DNA of 64,000 nt from Clostridium tertium. Its GTDB lineage: Bacteria > Bacillota > Clostridia > Clostridiales > Clostridiaceae. The stretch covers positions 1 through 64,000 of the forward strand of contig NZ_JAGGJY010000008.1 in NCBI RefSeq assembly GCF_017873245.1, read 5' to 3'. The stretch's first letter is position 1. The number at the start of each line of letters is the position of its first letter. This document shows, piece by piece, positions 17,230 through 25,927 of this stretch. The position numbers and the translations under genes are program-made. A model generated the notes under the pieces. The model worked only from the letters and a program-made list of their open reading frames with translations, was not told the origin of the DNA and ran no database searches.

Positions 17230-18057
17230 TTAAAGATTCTTAATCCATTCAACAGCTAATTTAAACCAAGTTCCTGCATGTTGGTTTATATGTTCACTTT
17301 GTCCATTCATTGCAGTAAGCTCTTCACAAAGACTTAATCCATGTACACCATTTGGGTATATATGAAGTTCAAATGGCACATTATTACTTGCTAATGAATT
17401 TGCAAAAAACAATGAGTTTTGTACTGGAACTGCTCCATCATCAAAAGTATGCCATAAAAATGTTGTTGGAGTATTTTTTGATACTAATTTTTCTAAAGAA
17501 AGCTTTTCTCTTTCAACTTCACTTACATTTTCACCTAATAAATTATCAAAGGAACCTTTATGAGCAAACTCACCACTAGTTATAACTGGATAACAAAGCA
17601 TCATTGCATTTGGTTTTATGTTATTTTTATTTATCTCTAAAGCTTCTTCTAAAATTTTATTATCCCATAAAACACCTAAGCTTCCTGCTAGATGTCCACC
17701 CGCTGAAAAACCACACACTATAATTTTATCTTTATCACCATTCCACTCTTTACTCTTACTACGAACATAATCAACAGTAGCTGCAAGTTCTATTAATGCT
17801 TTAGGAAATTTATTAGGAGCAACACTATATCTTAAAACTACTACATTGAATCCTTCTGCAACAAATTTTAATGCAACTGGCTCTGCTTCTCTATCCGAAG
17901 TCATTCCATATCCTCCACCTGGGCACATAATTATTGTTTTTCTTTTTTTATTTATATTAATTTCTTCACTATTTTCTGGAATATATATGCTAATTACAGC
18001 ATTGCTCTCTTTTAATTTACTTGAAATATATTTTAATTTTATTTTCTCATATATCAT
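17230..18057 (-). CDS. alpha/beta hydrolase, esterase/lipase (Aes/BD-FAE-like)
   Basis: The 275-residue cytosolic hydrolase has the oxyanion-hole motif MCPGGGYGMTS near residue 38 and the nucleophile elbow GFSAGGHLAGS near residue 117. Asp and His are expected in HTFDDGAVPVQNS and PNGVHGLSL near the C-terminus. The family deacetylates xylan or other acylated sugars and small esters. A longer in-frame start exists at 18096, but AAAAGGGGAAG is correctly placed for the ATG at 18057. It appears to be single. Confidence 0.87.
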   Translation of the reverse strand: MIYEKIKLKYISSKLKESNAVISIYIPENSEEININKKRKTIIMCPGGGYGMTSDREAEPVALKFVAEGFNVVVLRYSVAPNKFPKALIELAATVDYVRSKSKEWNGDKDKIIVCGFSAGGHLAGSLGVLWDNKILEEALEINKNNIKPNAMMLCYPVITSGEFAHKGSFDNLLGENVSEVEREKLSLEKLVSKNTPTTFLWHTFDDGAVPVQNSLFFANSLASNNVPFELHIYPNGVHGLSLCEELTAMNGQSEHINQHAGTWFKLAVEWIKNL

Positions 18058-18307
18058 TTCTACTTCCCCTTTTATAACTTTTATTTTTCCTTTCATAATA
18101 ATTATATATCTTTTATTTTACTTTTTAAATTTATATATATTAACTCTAAAATTTTATTAATATTAACATTTAAATGAAGAAGCTATATACTTATATATCG
18201 AAAAAATTCTCCTACTTAAAAATATGTTAATATTGCTGATAATTATTTAATAATAACCAAGAAAATCTCCTGCCTATAAGCAACCTTTAAATGGATTTAA
18301 CGAAAAA

Positions 18308-18335
18308 CAAGCTAAGTGCAACACTTAGCTTGAAA
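18308..18335 (-). terminator. terminator of the heterodimeric ABC exporter operon
   Basis: CAAGCTAAGTG (18308-18318) pairs with CACTTAGCTTG (18322-18332) around a 3-base loop, with T residues following in the minus direction. Confidence 0.8.
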
Positions 18336-18342
18336 ATTCCTC

Positions 18343-20133
18343 TTATGCTCCTTCATTTAAGAATTTATACTGTGTCATGTATAAGTCATAGTAGCTACCT
18401 TTATTATTTAGTAATTCATTATGGTTACCTACTTCTTCTATTCTTCCGTCATTTATAACCATTATTTTGTCGCAATCTCTTATGGTGGATAATCTATGTG
18501 CTACTACAAAAGAAGTTCTTCCATGAAGTAATTTTTCTATACCTTCTTGTACTAGTTTTTCTGTTTCTGTATCTATATTAGATGTTGCTTCATCTAATAT
18601 TAATATTCTAGGATTTGCAAGTAATGCTCTTGCAAAAGATACTAACTGTCTTTGTCCTAATGATAATCTAGTACCTCTTTCATTTACTTCTGTGTTATAT
18701 CCATCTTCTAATTTTATAATAAATTCATGAGCATTAACTGCTTTTGCTGCATTAATAACTTCTTCATCAGTTGCATCTAATCTTCCGTATCTTATATTTT
18801 CCATTATAGTTGATGAAAATAAAAATGTATCTTGAAGCATTATTCCCATTTGACTTCTTAAAGATTCTAAATCTACATTTTTTATATTTTTTCCATCTAC
18901 TAAAACTTCTCCAGATGTTGGATCATAAAATCTACTTAATAAAGAAACTATAGTTGTTTTTCCTGCACCTGTTGCTCCAACTAATGCTATTTTTTCACCT
19001 TTATTAACTTTAAAGTTTATATCTTTTAATACTTTTGCATTTTCATCATAAGAAAAATTAACATCTTTAAATTCTACAACCCCTTGGATTTTTCCAATTT
19101 TCTTTGCATTTTCTTCATTTTTTATTACTGGCTTCATATCTAAAATATCAAATATTCTATCTGCTGCTGAAAAGTTTGTGATTAAGGTATTATAAAAACT
19201 TGAAAGATTCATTATAGGTCTCCAAAACATTCCTACATACATTGAAAATGCTATTAATGTTCCTATTTGTATTTCGTTATTTATAACTAATTTATATCCA
19301 ACTGCAAATACTATTAAAGTACCAGCTCCCCATGATAATTCTACAAGTGGCCAAAAGAAATCATTTAACATAACAGCTCTTACAAAAGAATTACTTAATT
19401 CCTTTACCATTGATTTAAAATTATTTTCTGTTCCTTTTTCCTTAGCAAACCCTTGAACTATTTTTATTCCTGAAAAATCCTCATGAGTAAAACCATTCAA
19501 GTTTGACCTCTTATTTCTATAAATTTCCCATCTTCTTCTTGAATATATTTCAATACAAAACATAGCTATACCAAGTACTGGTAATAATGCTACTGAGGCT
19601 AAAGCTAATTTATAGTTAAGAAAAAACATAATAATAGCTACACATAAAAGATTTAATAATTGTGGTATAAGCGATTGAATACTTTGAGAAAATAAATTTT
19701 TTAATGAATTAACATCTGAAACTACTCTTGAAAGTATTTTCCCAACGGGTCTTCCATCAAAAAAATCAAATGATAAATATTGTATATGACTATATAATTC
19801 ATGTCTTATATTTACTAAAATATTATTAGTTATTGAAGTTATCATATTCCATCTAATTTTTGATAAACCCCATGCAAGTAGGTTTAATACTATTAGTATT
19901 ATTCCTATTAAAATCAATCCTGTTACATCCTTATTTACTACATACTTATCTATTGCTATTTTTAAAAGCAATGGATTAACTATTGAAGATATCATAACAA
20001 ATATCATAAGTAGTATAACTATAAAGGATTTAAATTTATAAGGTTTAAGATATTCTAAAAGCTTTACTGTTATTTCGCTTTTACTTCTTCTTATTACTTC
20101 TTCATCTTTTTTTATTAAATTTGTGTTTTCCAT
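18343..20133 (-). CDS. ABC exporter, second subunit of a heterodimer (BmrD/LmrD-like)
   Basis: The 596-residue half-transporter has six membrane helices (about 35-330) followed by an ATPase domain. The latter has Walker A GATGAGKT, Walker B ILILDEATSNID with the catalytic Glu intact, the signature LSLGQRQLVSFARAL (off-consensus at GG) and the H-loop VAHRLST. The partner at 20135 shows the reverse defects, which is the classic asymmetry of heterodimeric multidrug exporters. It begins one base after the partner stop, with GAGGAGGTGG inside that gene, so translation is coupled. Likely exports drugs or other amphiphiles; substrate unknown. Confidence 0.88.
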   Translation of the reverse strand: MENTNLIKKDEEVIRRSKSEITVKLLEYLKPYKFKSFIVILLMIFVMISSIVNPLLLKIAIDKYVVNKDVTGLILIGIILIVLNLLAWGLSKIRWNMITSITNNILVNIRHELYSHIQYLSFDFFDGRPVGKILSRVVSDVNSLKNLFSQSIQSLIPQLLNLLCVAIIMFFLNYKLALASVALLPVLGIAMFCIEIYSRRRWEIYRNKRSNLNGFTHEDFSGIKIVQGFAKEKGTENNFKSMVKELSNSFVRAVMLNDFFWPLVELSWGAGTLIVFAVGYKLVINNEIQIGTLIAFSMYVGMFWRPIMNLSSFYNTLITNFSAADRIFDILDMKPVIKNEENAKKIGKIQGVVEFKDVNFSYDENAKVLKDINFKVNKGEKIALVGATGAGKTTIVSLLSRFYDPTSGEVLVDGKNIKNVDLESLRSQMGIMLQDTFLFSSTIMENIRYGRLDATDEEVINAAKAVNAHEFIIKLEDGYNTEVNERGTRLSLGQRQLVSFARALLANPRILILDEATSNIDTETEKLVQEGIEKLLHGRTSFVVAHRLSTIRDCDKIMVINDGRIEEVGNHNELLNNKGSYYDLYMTQYKFLNEGA

Positions 20134-20134
20134 C

Positions 20135-21871
20135 TTAAACCACCTCCTCTTCTATTTCATTAAAGTCTTTAAATTGGTTGCAATAAATATCAAAGTACTT
20201 TCCCTTAAGCTTTAATAGTTCTTCATGGGTTCCTTTTTCTTTTATTTCACCATTTTCTAAATAAATTATTATATCTGCATTTTTTACAGCAGAAATTCTG
20301 TGAGCTATAATAAAGGTTGTACTCTTTACATCCCTTTTTGATAGATTTTTTAATAATTCATGCTCTGTTTCCATATCTAAGGCAGATGTAGAATCATCTA
20401 ATATTAATACTTTAGAGTTTCTTACTAATGCTCTAGCTATTGATATTCTTTGTTTTTGTCCTCCTGATAAACCAAGTCCTCTTTCTCCTATTTCTGTATA
20501 TAGCCCTTCTTCTAGTTCTTCTATAAAATCTAAGGCACATGCTAAGGAAGCTGCTTTTTCAACTTCTTTTGTTTGTGCATTTTCATTACTAAATTTTATA
20601 TTGTTAATTATTGAATCTGAAAATAAAAATGTATCTTGTGGAACAATAGACATATTTTTTCTTAAAAAGTCTAAATTATAGTCTTTTATATCCACATTAT
20701 CTATTTTTATACTTCCTTCACTTAAATCATAATATCTTCCTATCAAATTAATTAAAGTTGATTTACCTGAACCTGTAGTTCCCATTATAGCTACTGTATC
20801 TCCAGATTTAATATCTAAATTTATATTCTTTAAAACATATTCATCATTATATTTAAAGCTAACGTTATTAAAAGTTATATCTCCTTTTAAGTCATCATTT
20901 TTATAGCTTTTTTCCTTACTTTTAATTTCAGGTTCTCTATCCATTATTTCAAATATCTTTTTAGCTGAAGCACTATTTCTAGAAAGTAAATCTATTAGCT
21001 CTCCTAACATTCTCATAGGCCATATAAGATTCCAAATATACCCACTAAATGCTACTAGAACTCCTATAGTAATATTTTCTTTCATAACAAGATATCCACC
21101 AAAAACTATCATTATAACCAATGATATATTTGTTAAAAATTCTATTGGCGGAAAAAAATCACCGATTATTTTAGCTTGTTTCATGTTTAAATCATAGTAA
21201 CTTCTATTCATCTTTAAAAATTTAGTTATTTCATATTTTTCCCTTGAAAATGCTTTTACTAATCTTACCCCTGCTATATTTTCTTGAGCTGTTGTATTAA
21301 TCTTAGCCGTTTGATCACTTATCTCTTCATAAGATTTCCCAAATTTATTTTCTAACTTTATTGCTATAAAACCTATTGGTATCATTATGATAAAGCAAGC
21401 TAAAGCTAAGGTAAAATTTAATTTGAATAAGATAACTGTAGAAACTACAAAGTATATTATATTTTCTATAAACAATCTAAGTCCAAACCCTATAGTTTGC
21501 CATATATTTTCTACATCTTCTCCTATTCTTGACATTAGCTCCCCAGTATTAATATTATCAAAATACTTAAATTCTAATTTTTGAATATGATTAAATAAAT
21601 CATTTTTTATATCTTCATGAACTCTTACACTTAAAAGATCATAAAGAAATTCTTTTAAATATCCAAAAATAGCTTTTACTATTGTAATTAATAGCATTCC
21701 AAACAAAACTTTAATTATTATATTGTTGTTTCCTGCTATAACTCCATCATCTATAAATATTTGTTGCAAGTATGGTATAAATAAATCTACCCCAATTACT
21801 ACAAGCATAGATAATGTTCCAATTATTAACATCGACTTGTATTTTGAAACATATTTTAGTACTCTAGTCAT
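20135..21871 (-). CDS. ABC exporter, first subunit of a heterodimer (BmrC/LmrC-like)
   Basis: The 578-residue half-transporter has six membrane helices and an ATPase with Walker A GTTGSGKST, canonical signature LSGGQKQRISIARAL, and Walker B VLILDDSTSALD. The catalytic Glu is replaced by Asp, which marks the degenerate ATP site of heterodimers. The ATG at 21871 is chosen because AAAGGGGGAAA is eight bases upstream; a longer frame from 21955 would start inside a terminator hairpin. The 5' leader (21954-22306) holds a small ORF and two terminators, so expression is probably controlled by attenuation. Confidence 0.88.
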   Translation of the reverse strand: MTRVLKYVSKYKSMLIIGTLSMLVVIGVDLFIPYLQQIFIDDGVIAGNNNIIIKVLFGMLLITIVKAIFGYLKEFLYDLLSVRVHEDIKNDLFNHIQKLEFKYFDNINTGELMSRIGEDVENIWQTIGFGLRLFIENIIYFVVSTVILFKLNFTLALACFIIMIPIGFIAIKLENKFGKSYEEISDQTAKINTTAQENIAGVRLVKAFSREKYEITKFLKMNRSYYDLNMKQAKIIGDFFPPIEFLTNISLVIMIVFGGYLVMKENITIGVLVAFSGYIWNLIWPMRMLGELIDLLSRNSASAKKIFEIMDREPEIKSKEKSYKNDDLKGDITFNNVSFKYNDEYVLKNINLDIKSGDTVAIMGTTGSGKSTLINLIGRYYDLSEGSIKIDNVDIKDYNLDFLRKNMSIVPQDTFLFSDSIINNIKFSNENAQTKEVEKAASLACALDFIEELEEGLYTEIGERGLGLSGGQKQRISIARALVRNSKVLILDDSTSALDMETEHELLKNLSKRDVKSTTFIIAHRISAVKNADIIIYLENGEIKEKGTHEELLKLKGKYFDIYCNQFKDFNEIEEEVV

Positions 21872-21953
21872 AAAATTTTCCCCCTTTAATTCATTACTAA
21901 TATTATTTTGATTATTTGTTATACATACAACCCTCTCCCCTTTTTTAAAAGAC

Positions 21954-21984
21954 AAAAAAGGCCACAGTTATCCGTGACCTTTTA
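21954..21984 (-). terminator. leader terminator 2 (proximal) upstream of the ABC exporter
   Basis: On the minus strand GGTCAC..GTGGCC folds around GGATAACT with one G-U pair, followed by six T residues. It ends about 80 bases before the ATG of the exporter gene. It therefore cannot terminate a preceding full gene and fits an attenuator. Confidence 0.7.
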
Positions 21985-22015
21985 CTTATCTGTTTTTATA
22001 ATTTAAAACAAAATA

Positions 22016-22046
22016 AAAAGCCAGGAGTAATAACCCGTGGCCCTAA
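22016..22046 (-). terminator. leader terminator 1 (distal) upstream of the ABC exporter
   Basis: Minus strand GCCACGGG..CTCCTGGC forms an eight-pair stem with one mismatch and a wobble, followed by TTTTTATTTTG. It lies 83 bases after the stop of the 35-aa leader ORF. Confidence 0.6.
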
Positions 22047-22128
22047 TTACCTTAATATAAATTTAAGTAATATTCTCATATTTTTAATGAATATATACTT
22101 TTATAAAGTAATATTGTATAAATATCAT

Positions 22129-22236
22129 CTACCATATAAATTTACACAATGAGATAGGATTATTAATATAGTTTTTAATATATTTACTTTTATTATCTTC
22201 AACTAACATTTCTAAATTAAATATAAAGTTTGACAT
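22129..22236 (-). CDS. 35-aa leader peptide ORF upstream of the ABC exporter
   Basis: An ATG preceded by AAAAGGAGGTAGGAAA (an excellent ribosome site) opens a frame for MSNFIFNLEMLVEDNKSKYI and ends with SLCKFIW. It sits about 45 bases after a consensus promoter and before two tandem terminators that precede the exporter genes. This parallels the small leader gene of the Bacillus bmrCD exporter, where ribosome stalling by antibiotics prevents termination. The peptide itself is not recognised; the regulatory role is inference from layout. Confidence 0.65.
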   Translation of the reverse strand: MSNFIFNLEMLVEDNKSKYIKNYINNPISLCKFIW

Positions 22237-22277
22237 TTTCCTACCTCCTTTTCTTATTCTTACTTTATTCTTTTACC

Positions 22278-22306
22278 ATCATATTCCTATTTGTAATTTT
22301 TGTCAA
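22278..22306 (-). promoter_or_regulatory. sigma-A promoter of the leader-exporter transcript
   Basis: Minus strand TTGACA (22301-22306) and TATGAT (22278-22283) with a 17-base spacer. It lies directly before the leader ORF. Confidence 0.78.
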
Positions 22307-22496
22307 TATATTTTATTACTTTAAAATACTTTTTTCTTTAATTTGACTTTTTCATACTAATTTTAACTGTAAACTCAATTTTTTCTTAATTAAATTTAAA
22401 TAACTAAGAGAAAATATAAATCATTTTTTATTAACTAACTGCCATCTATATTAAGTAACTCCTTTTATAATATCTTTAATTCTATTTCATGCTAAA

Positions 22497-22548
22497 TAAA
22501 AAAGGCTACCACTAACGGATTTTTATCCGCTAACTGATAGCCTTTTTA
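22497..22548 (-). terminator. terminator of the OPT transporter gene
   Basis: AAAAGGCTA and TAGCCTTTT, with the inner stem AACGGAT..ATCCG, form a long hairpin flanked by A and T runs, about 60 bases past the stop. Stretches such as AGTTAGCGGAT resemble the leader terminators of the adjacent operon. Confidence 0.8.
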
Positions 22549-22605
22549 CTAATTGATATTCATTACCTAAACTATTAGAAATTTATATACAATTTTTAAT
22601 AGTTA

Positions 22606-24528
22606 TTATTCTGTTTTATTTACTTTAGATAACATAATTGGTACTATAGTAGCTATAACTAAAATCACTAATAATATTATAGCCATCATATTACCCGAAG
22701 CAAATCCAACTGGAGTTTTAGGAGTTATTAAACCTGTTACTTGTAAGATTATTCCTACTAGTCCTATTATTGAACCTCCTGCAACCAGGCCAGAAGATAA
22801 GCTTATTCCATTTGCAACTTTAGTTTCTTTTTCTTTTTCATTCTTACTCATTTTTTCAATAAATACACGAATTAATGCTCCAACTAATATTATTGAAGTT
22901 GTTGATATAGGTAAATAGAATCCAATTGCTATTGTCATTATTGGTAAATTTAATAAGAATAAGAATAATGCCATAACAATACCTACAATTATCATAGGCC
23001 AAGGTAAATCACCTGACATAATACCTGATGTTAATGTAGCCATTAAATTAGCTTGTGGTAATGCAAATTGTGCATCTACACCTGTAACTGCTAATTGCTC
23101 TGAAAGTATTTTTATTGTTCCTGTAACAACAACAACACCTACTATACTTGAAATTAAAAAGCTATTTTGCATTTCTTTTTTACTTCCACCTATTATGTAA
23201 GATACTTTTTGAGATTGGCTGTATCCTCCAGCTACTGATATAGCAACAACCATAAATGCTGCAAATAAAAGCAATGATTTATTATCTGCTTGACTGCTCC
23301 ATCCCATTATAACAAAAACTAATGTTAATATAACTAATGATGCTATTGTCATACCTGATACAGGAAGATTTGATGTTCCTATTGTACCTGTTAGACGTCC
23401 AGAAACTATTACAAATAGTAAAGATAATAATAAAGATACAATAACAGCTATTATAGCCATTTTAATACTTTGAGATATCATAAATCCTGCTATAAATGCA
23501 ACTACACTACCTGCTAAAAGTATTATTATTTCACTTGAATTGCTTTCTGAGTTACTATCCTTGCTTGATTTTGCTTTTAAAGTTTCTTTAATTGAAACAA
23601 CTATAGTTGGTATAAGCTTAATAGCTCCTATTAAACCTCCACAAAGCATCATTCCAGCACCTATGTACTTAACATAACTTCCTGATATTGCATTTACATC
23701 CATTTGATTAAGTAATAGAGAAGCATCATTCCAAGAATGCATATTATTTGCTGCCATATCAGTAAAATATCCTATTAATGGTGCTACACCAAAGTTAGCT
23801 AATATTGAACCTGCAAACATAGTTAATGATACTTCTAATCCAACTATAAAACCTATACCTAGTAAAAGTGGATTTACTTCAGTAGAAAACTTCCACTTAT
23901 AAAATTTACTTCCTACATAAGTAATGCTGTTATTAATAATATTTAAAAATGATCCTGTTAATACATTTATAATACCGCTTATTACAAATCCAATTCCCAT
24001 GAACTTTATAGCATCGCCATCACCTTCTGAGGCAATAAGTGTTTCAGATATAGCCATAGATTCTGGATACATAAGTTTTCCATGCTCTTCTACTATTAGA
24101 TATTTATAAACTAATGATAAACAACCCATTCCAAATAGAACTCCACCTACACCTACAATTAATCCTTCTAAAAATGTAATACTACTTCCTATTAAGATAA
24201 TTGAAGGTAATACATAAATCATACCACTTGCTACAGATTCTCCACCACTTGCCATACCTTGTGTTATATTTTTTCCAAGAATACCTTTATTACGAGCAAA
24301 AGCTCCTATAAGCATTGAACCTATTATAGCTCCTGGTATCCCTGCCGCAACAGTTAATCCTGATTTCATTCCAGAATAAGCAGTTGATGCCGCAAATACA
24401 GCAGATAATAATATTCCTATTATTATTACTGATAAATTTGTTCCACGCTTTGATTTATCAGTTATGTATGGAACATAATCTTTACCATGAACGCCTCCAT
24501 ATGCTTCTTTAGATAATTTTTTCTTCAT
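22606..24528 (-). CDS. OPT-family oligopeptide transporter
   Basis: The 640-residue membrane protein has about 15 hydrophobic helices. The N-terminus (LTVAAGIPGAIIGSMLIGA, then NITQGMASGGESVASGMIYVLP) is typical of the bacterial OPT branch that imports short peptides or metal chelates. A hydrophilic Ser/Asn-rich loop lies near residue 320. The ATG follows GAAGGAGAGT. It is monocistronic with its own terminator. Confidence 0.88.
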   Translation of the reverse strand: MKKKLSKEAYGGVHGKDYVPYITDKSKRGTNLSVIIIGILLSAVFAASTAYSGMKSGLTVAAGIPGAIIGSMLIGAFARNKGILGKNITQGMASGGESVASGMIYVLPSIILIGSSITFLEGLIVGVGGVLFGMGCLSLVYKYLIVEEHGKLMYPESMAISETLIASEGDGDAIKFMGIGFVISGIINVLTGSFLNIINNSITYVGSKFYKWKFSTEVNPLLLGIGFIVGLEVSLTMFAGSILANFGVAPLIGYFTDMAANNMHSWNDASLLLNQMDVNAISGSYVKYIGAGMMLCGGLIGAIKLIPTIVVSIKETLKAKSSKDSNSESNSSEIIILLAGSVVAFIAGFMISQSIKMAIIAVIVSLLLSLLFVIVSGRLTGTIGTSNLPVSGMTIASLVILTLVFVIMGWSSQADNKSLLLFAAFMVVAISVAGGYSQSQKVSYIIGGSKKEMQNSFLISSIVGVVVVTGTIKILSEQLAVTGVDAQFALPQANLMATLTSGIMSGDLPWPMIIVGIVMALFLFLLNLPIMTIAIGFYLPISTTSIILVGALIRVFIEKMSKNEKEKETKVANGISLSSGLVAGGSIIGLVGIILQVTGLITPKTPVGFASGNMMAIILLVILVIATIVPIMLSKVNKTE

Positions 24529-24885
24529 ATGTACTCTCCTTCTTTTGTTTTATTAAAGCTATATATCTTTAGTATGTCCATTTTATAATTTAACATAATT
24601 CATATTATATTATTTATAAAATACTTATTTATTATGCCAAAGATATAAAAAAAAGAAAAGTCTTTTTATGTAATATAAAAGTATGAAAAAAATATTAATA
24701 TTAAAATTTTATAGTATATATTCAAAACAGTATAATATTATTTTAAACTTTATATTTATAATTAATAGTTCTATTTTGAACAATAAAAAAATGAAAGAGC
24801 TTAGCAAAAAATTTAACTACATTGAAATTCTTACTTTACTCTTTTACTTTTTGATTTTTTCACTATTTTAAATTATCATTACCTA

Positions 24886-25398
24886 TTAATGTAACTTTTC
24901 AGCTATCGGTGTTCTTGGATGTGCTTTAGAAATAATATCTGGATATCCAACATGAAGAATAGCTACAACCTTTTCGTCTTTCTTAACTCCAATTTCTTCT
25001 CTAAAATCCTGTGATTATAGATAAGTATCCCTCTTCCAAAACACTCCTAGACCTCTTTCCCAAGCTGCAAGTTGAAAGTTTTGTATTAATGCCCAATTAG
25101 CTGCATAATCTTCTTCTTTTAATACTTCATTACTATCTTCAGGCATTATTACAATAATGTGTGCTTGAACAGATGAAAAATAAGCCTTTACATCTTCAAT
25201 ACTTTTTCTAATAATAATGTCAATACTATTATCGTAAATAGTAGTATTCTCAGCACTTCCATTAACAGATGTAAACTTAGAAAAATTTTTCAAATTAGTT
25301 TCAGCTATAGCATTAGGTTCAATACCATATACCTTATTGCCTTTTTCAAGTAGTTGCTTAGTTAAAATGCCAGTATCAGAGCCTATATCAGCAATAAT
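24886..25398 (-). pseudogene. chimeric pseudogene: SAM-methyltransferase start fused to nitroreductase end
   Basis: The upstream part (about 25225-25398) reads ADIGSDTGILTKQLLEKGNK and FTSVNGSAENTTIYDNSIDI, the motif I to III region of a class I SAM methyltransferase. Without a break in frame it continues as IQNFQLAAWERGLGVFWKRD, a nitroreductase core. After an in-frame stop at 25015, another frame carries the nitroreductase tail FREEIGVKKDEKVVAILHVG and HPRTPIAEKL. A deletion has apparently joined two neighbouring genes; the methyltransferase start is also lost, since a stop precedes IIADIG. It is non-functional. Confidence 0.65.
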
Positions 25399-25499
25399 TT
25401 AAGCACAATTTATTATTTGTCAATATAAAACTATACATATAATCCAAAAGTTATAAATTCTTCTTCATTTATATTATTTAAAATCATTTCATAATAAAA

Positions 25500-25522
25500 G
25501 TGGATCATAAATGATCCACTCC
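25500..25522 (-). terminator. terminator-like hairpin after the 49-aa gene
   Basis: GTGGATCA..TGATCCAC forms an 8-bp perfect stem with a 4-base loop, followed by TTTTATTATG in the minus direction, about 40 bases past the small gene at 25563. Confidence 0.65.
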
Positions 25523-25562
25523 CATTCTATTGCTAGACATTAAAATTTATCTTATTAATATT

Positions 25563-25712
25563 TTAAAATTTAGGATCTATTTCTGTCATTTGTATTCTTT
25601 TCAAATCCTTTTGTCTTAATCTTGTTTCTTCCATTATTTTATCCCAAGATTCTCCTGCTATTATCATTTCCTTTGCTTTTGCATAAACTTGATTTTTAGT
25701 TTCTCTATTCAT
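25563..25712 (-). CDS. small basic helical protein, 49 aa, HTH-like
   Basis: An ATG preceded by TTGGAGGAATACC opens a frame for MNRETKNQVYAKAKEMIIAG then ESWDKIMEETRLRQKDLKRI and ends EIDPKF. The order helix-SWDKIMEET-helix with basic residues resembles a minimal helix-turn-helix, but no family is recognised. The strong ribosome site and the hairpin behind it support a real gene. It is too short for standard ORF cut-offs. Confidence 0.6.
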   Translation of the reverse strand: MNRETKNQVYAKAKEMIIAGESWDKIMEETRLRQKDLKRIQMTEIDPKF

Positions 25713-25871
25713 GGTATTCCTCCAAGTCTAAATTAAGCTTTTAAGGCTTAATTTAATTTTATTTACATCTATATTATTTGAATAACTTAAATAATTATTA
25801 CATTTAAAATCAAATTTATAATATTTGTAATATATTCATCTTATATTTGTTATTTTCATCTTAATAAATTT

Positions 25872-25900
25872 AAAAGGGTACTATTTCAGCACCCTTTTCC
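25872..25900 (-). terminator. terminator of the purine operon
   Basis: AAAAGGGT (25872-25879) pairs with ACCCTTTT (25891-25898), located about 30 bases past the purD stop. Confidence 0.75.
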
Positions 25901-25927
25901 TTACACTCTAAATATATTACTAACTTT

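Noticed and set aside
21872-21955. N-terminal extension of the first ABC subunit
   Set aside because: The extended start lies inside a terminator hairpin, while a strong ribosome site serves the ATG at 21871.
24683-24871. Plus-strand frame of 62 codons between the OPT gene and the chimeric pseudogene
   Set aside because: No convincing ribosome site, composition only Lys/Ile/Asn/Phe as expected from AT-rich DNA, and the 3' half resembles the pyrimidine arm of the dispersed repeat family.
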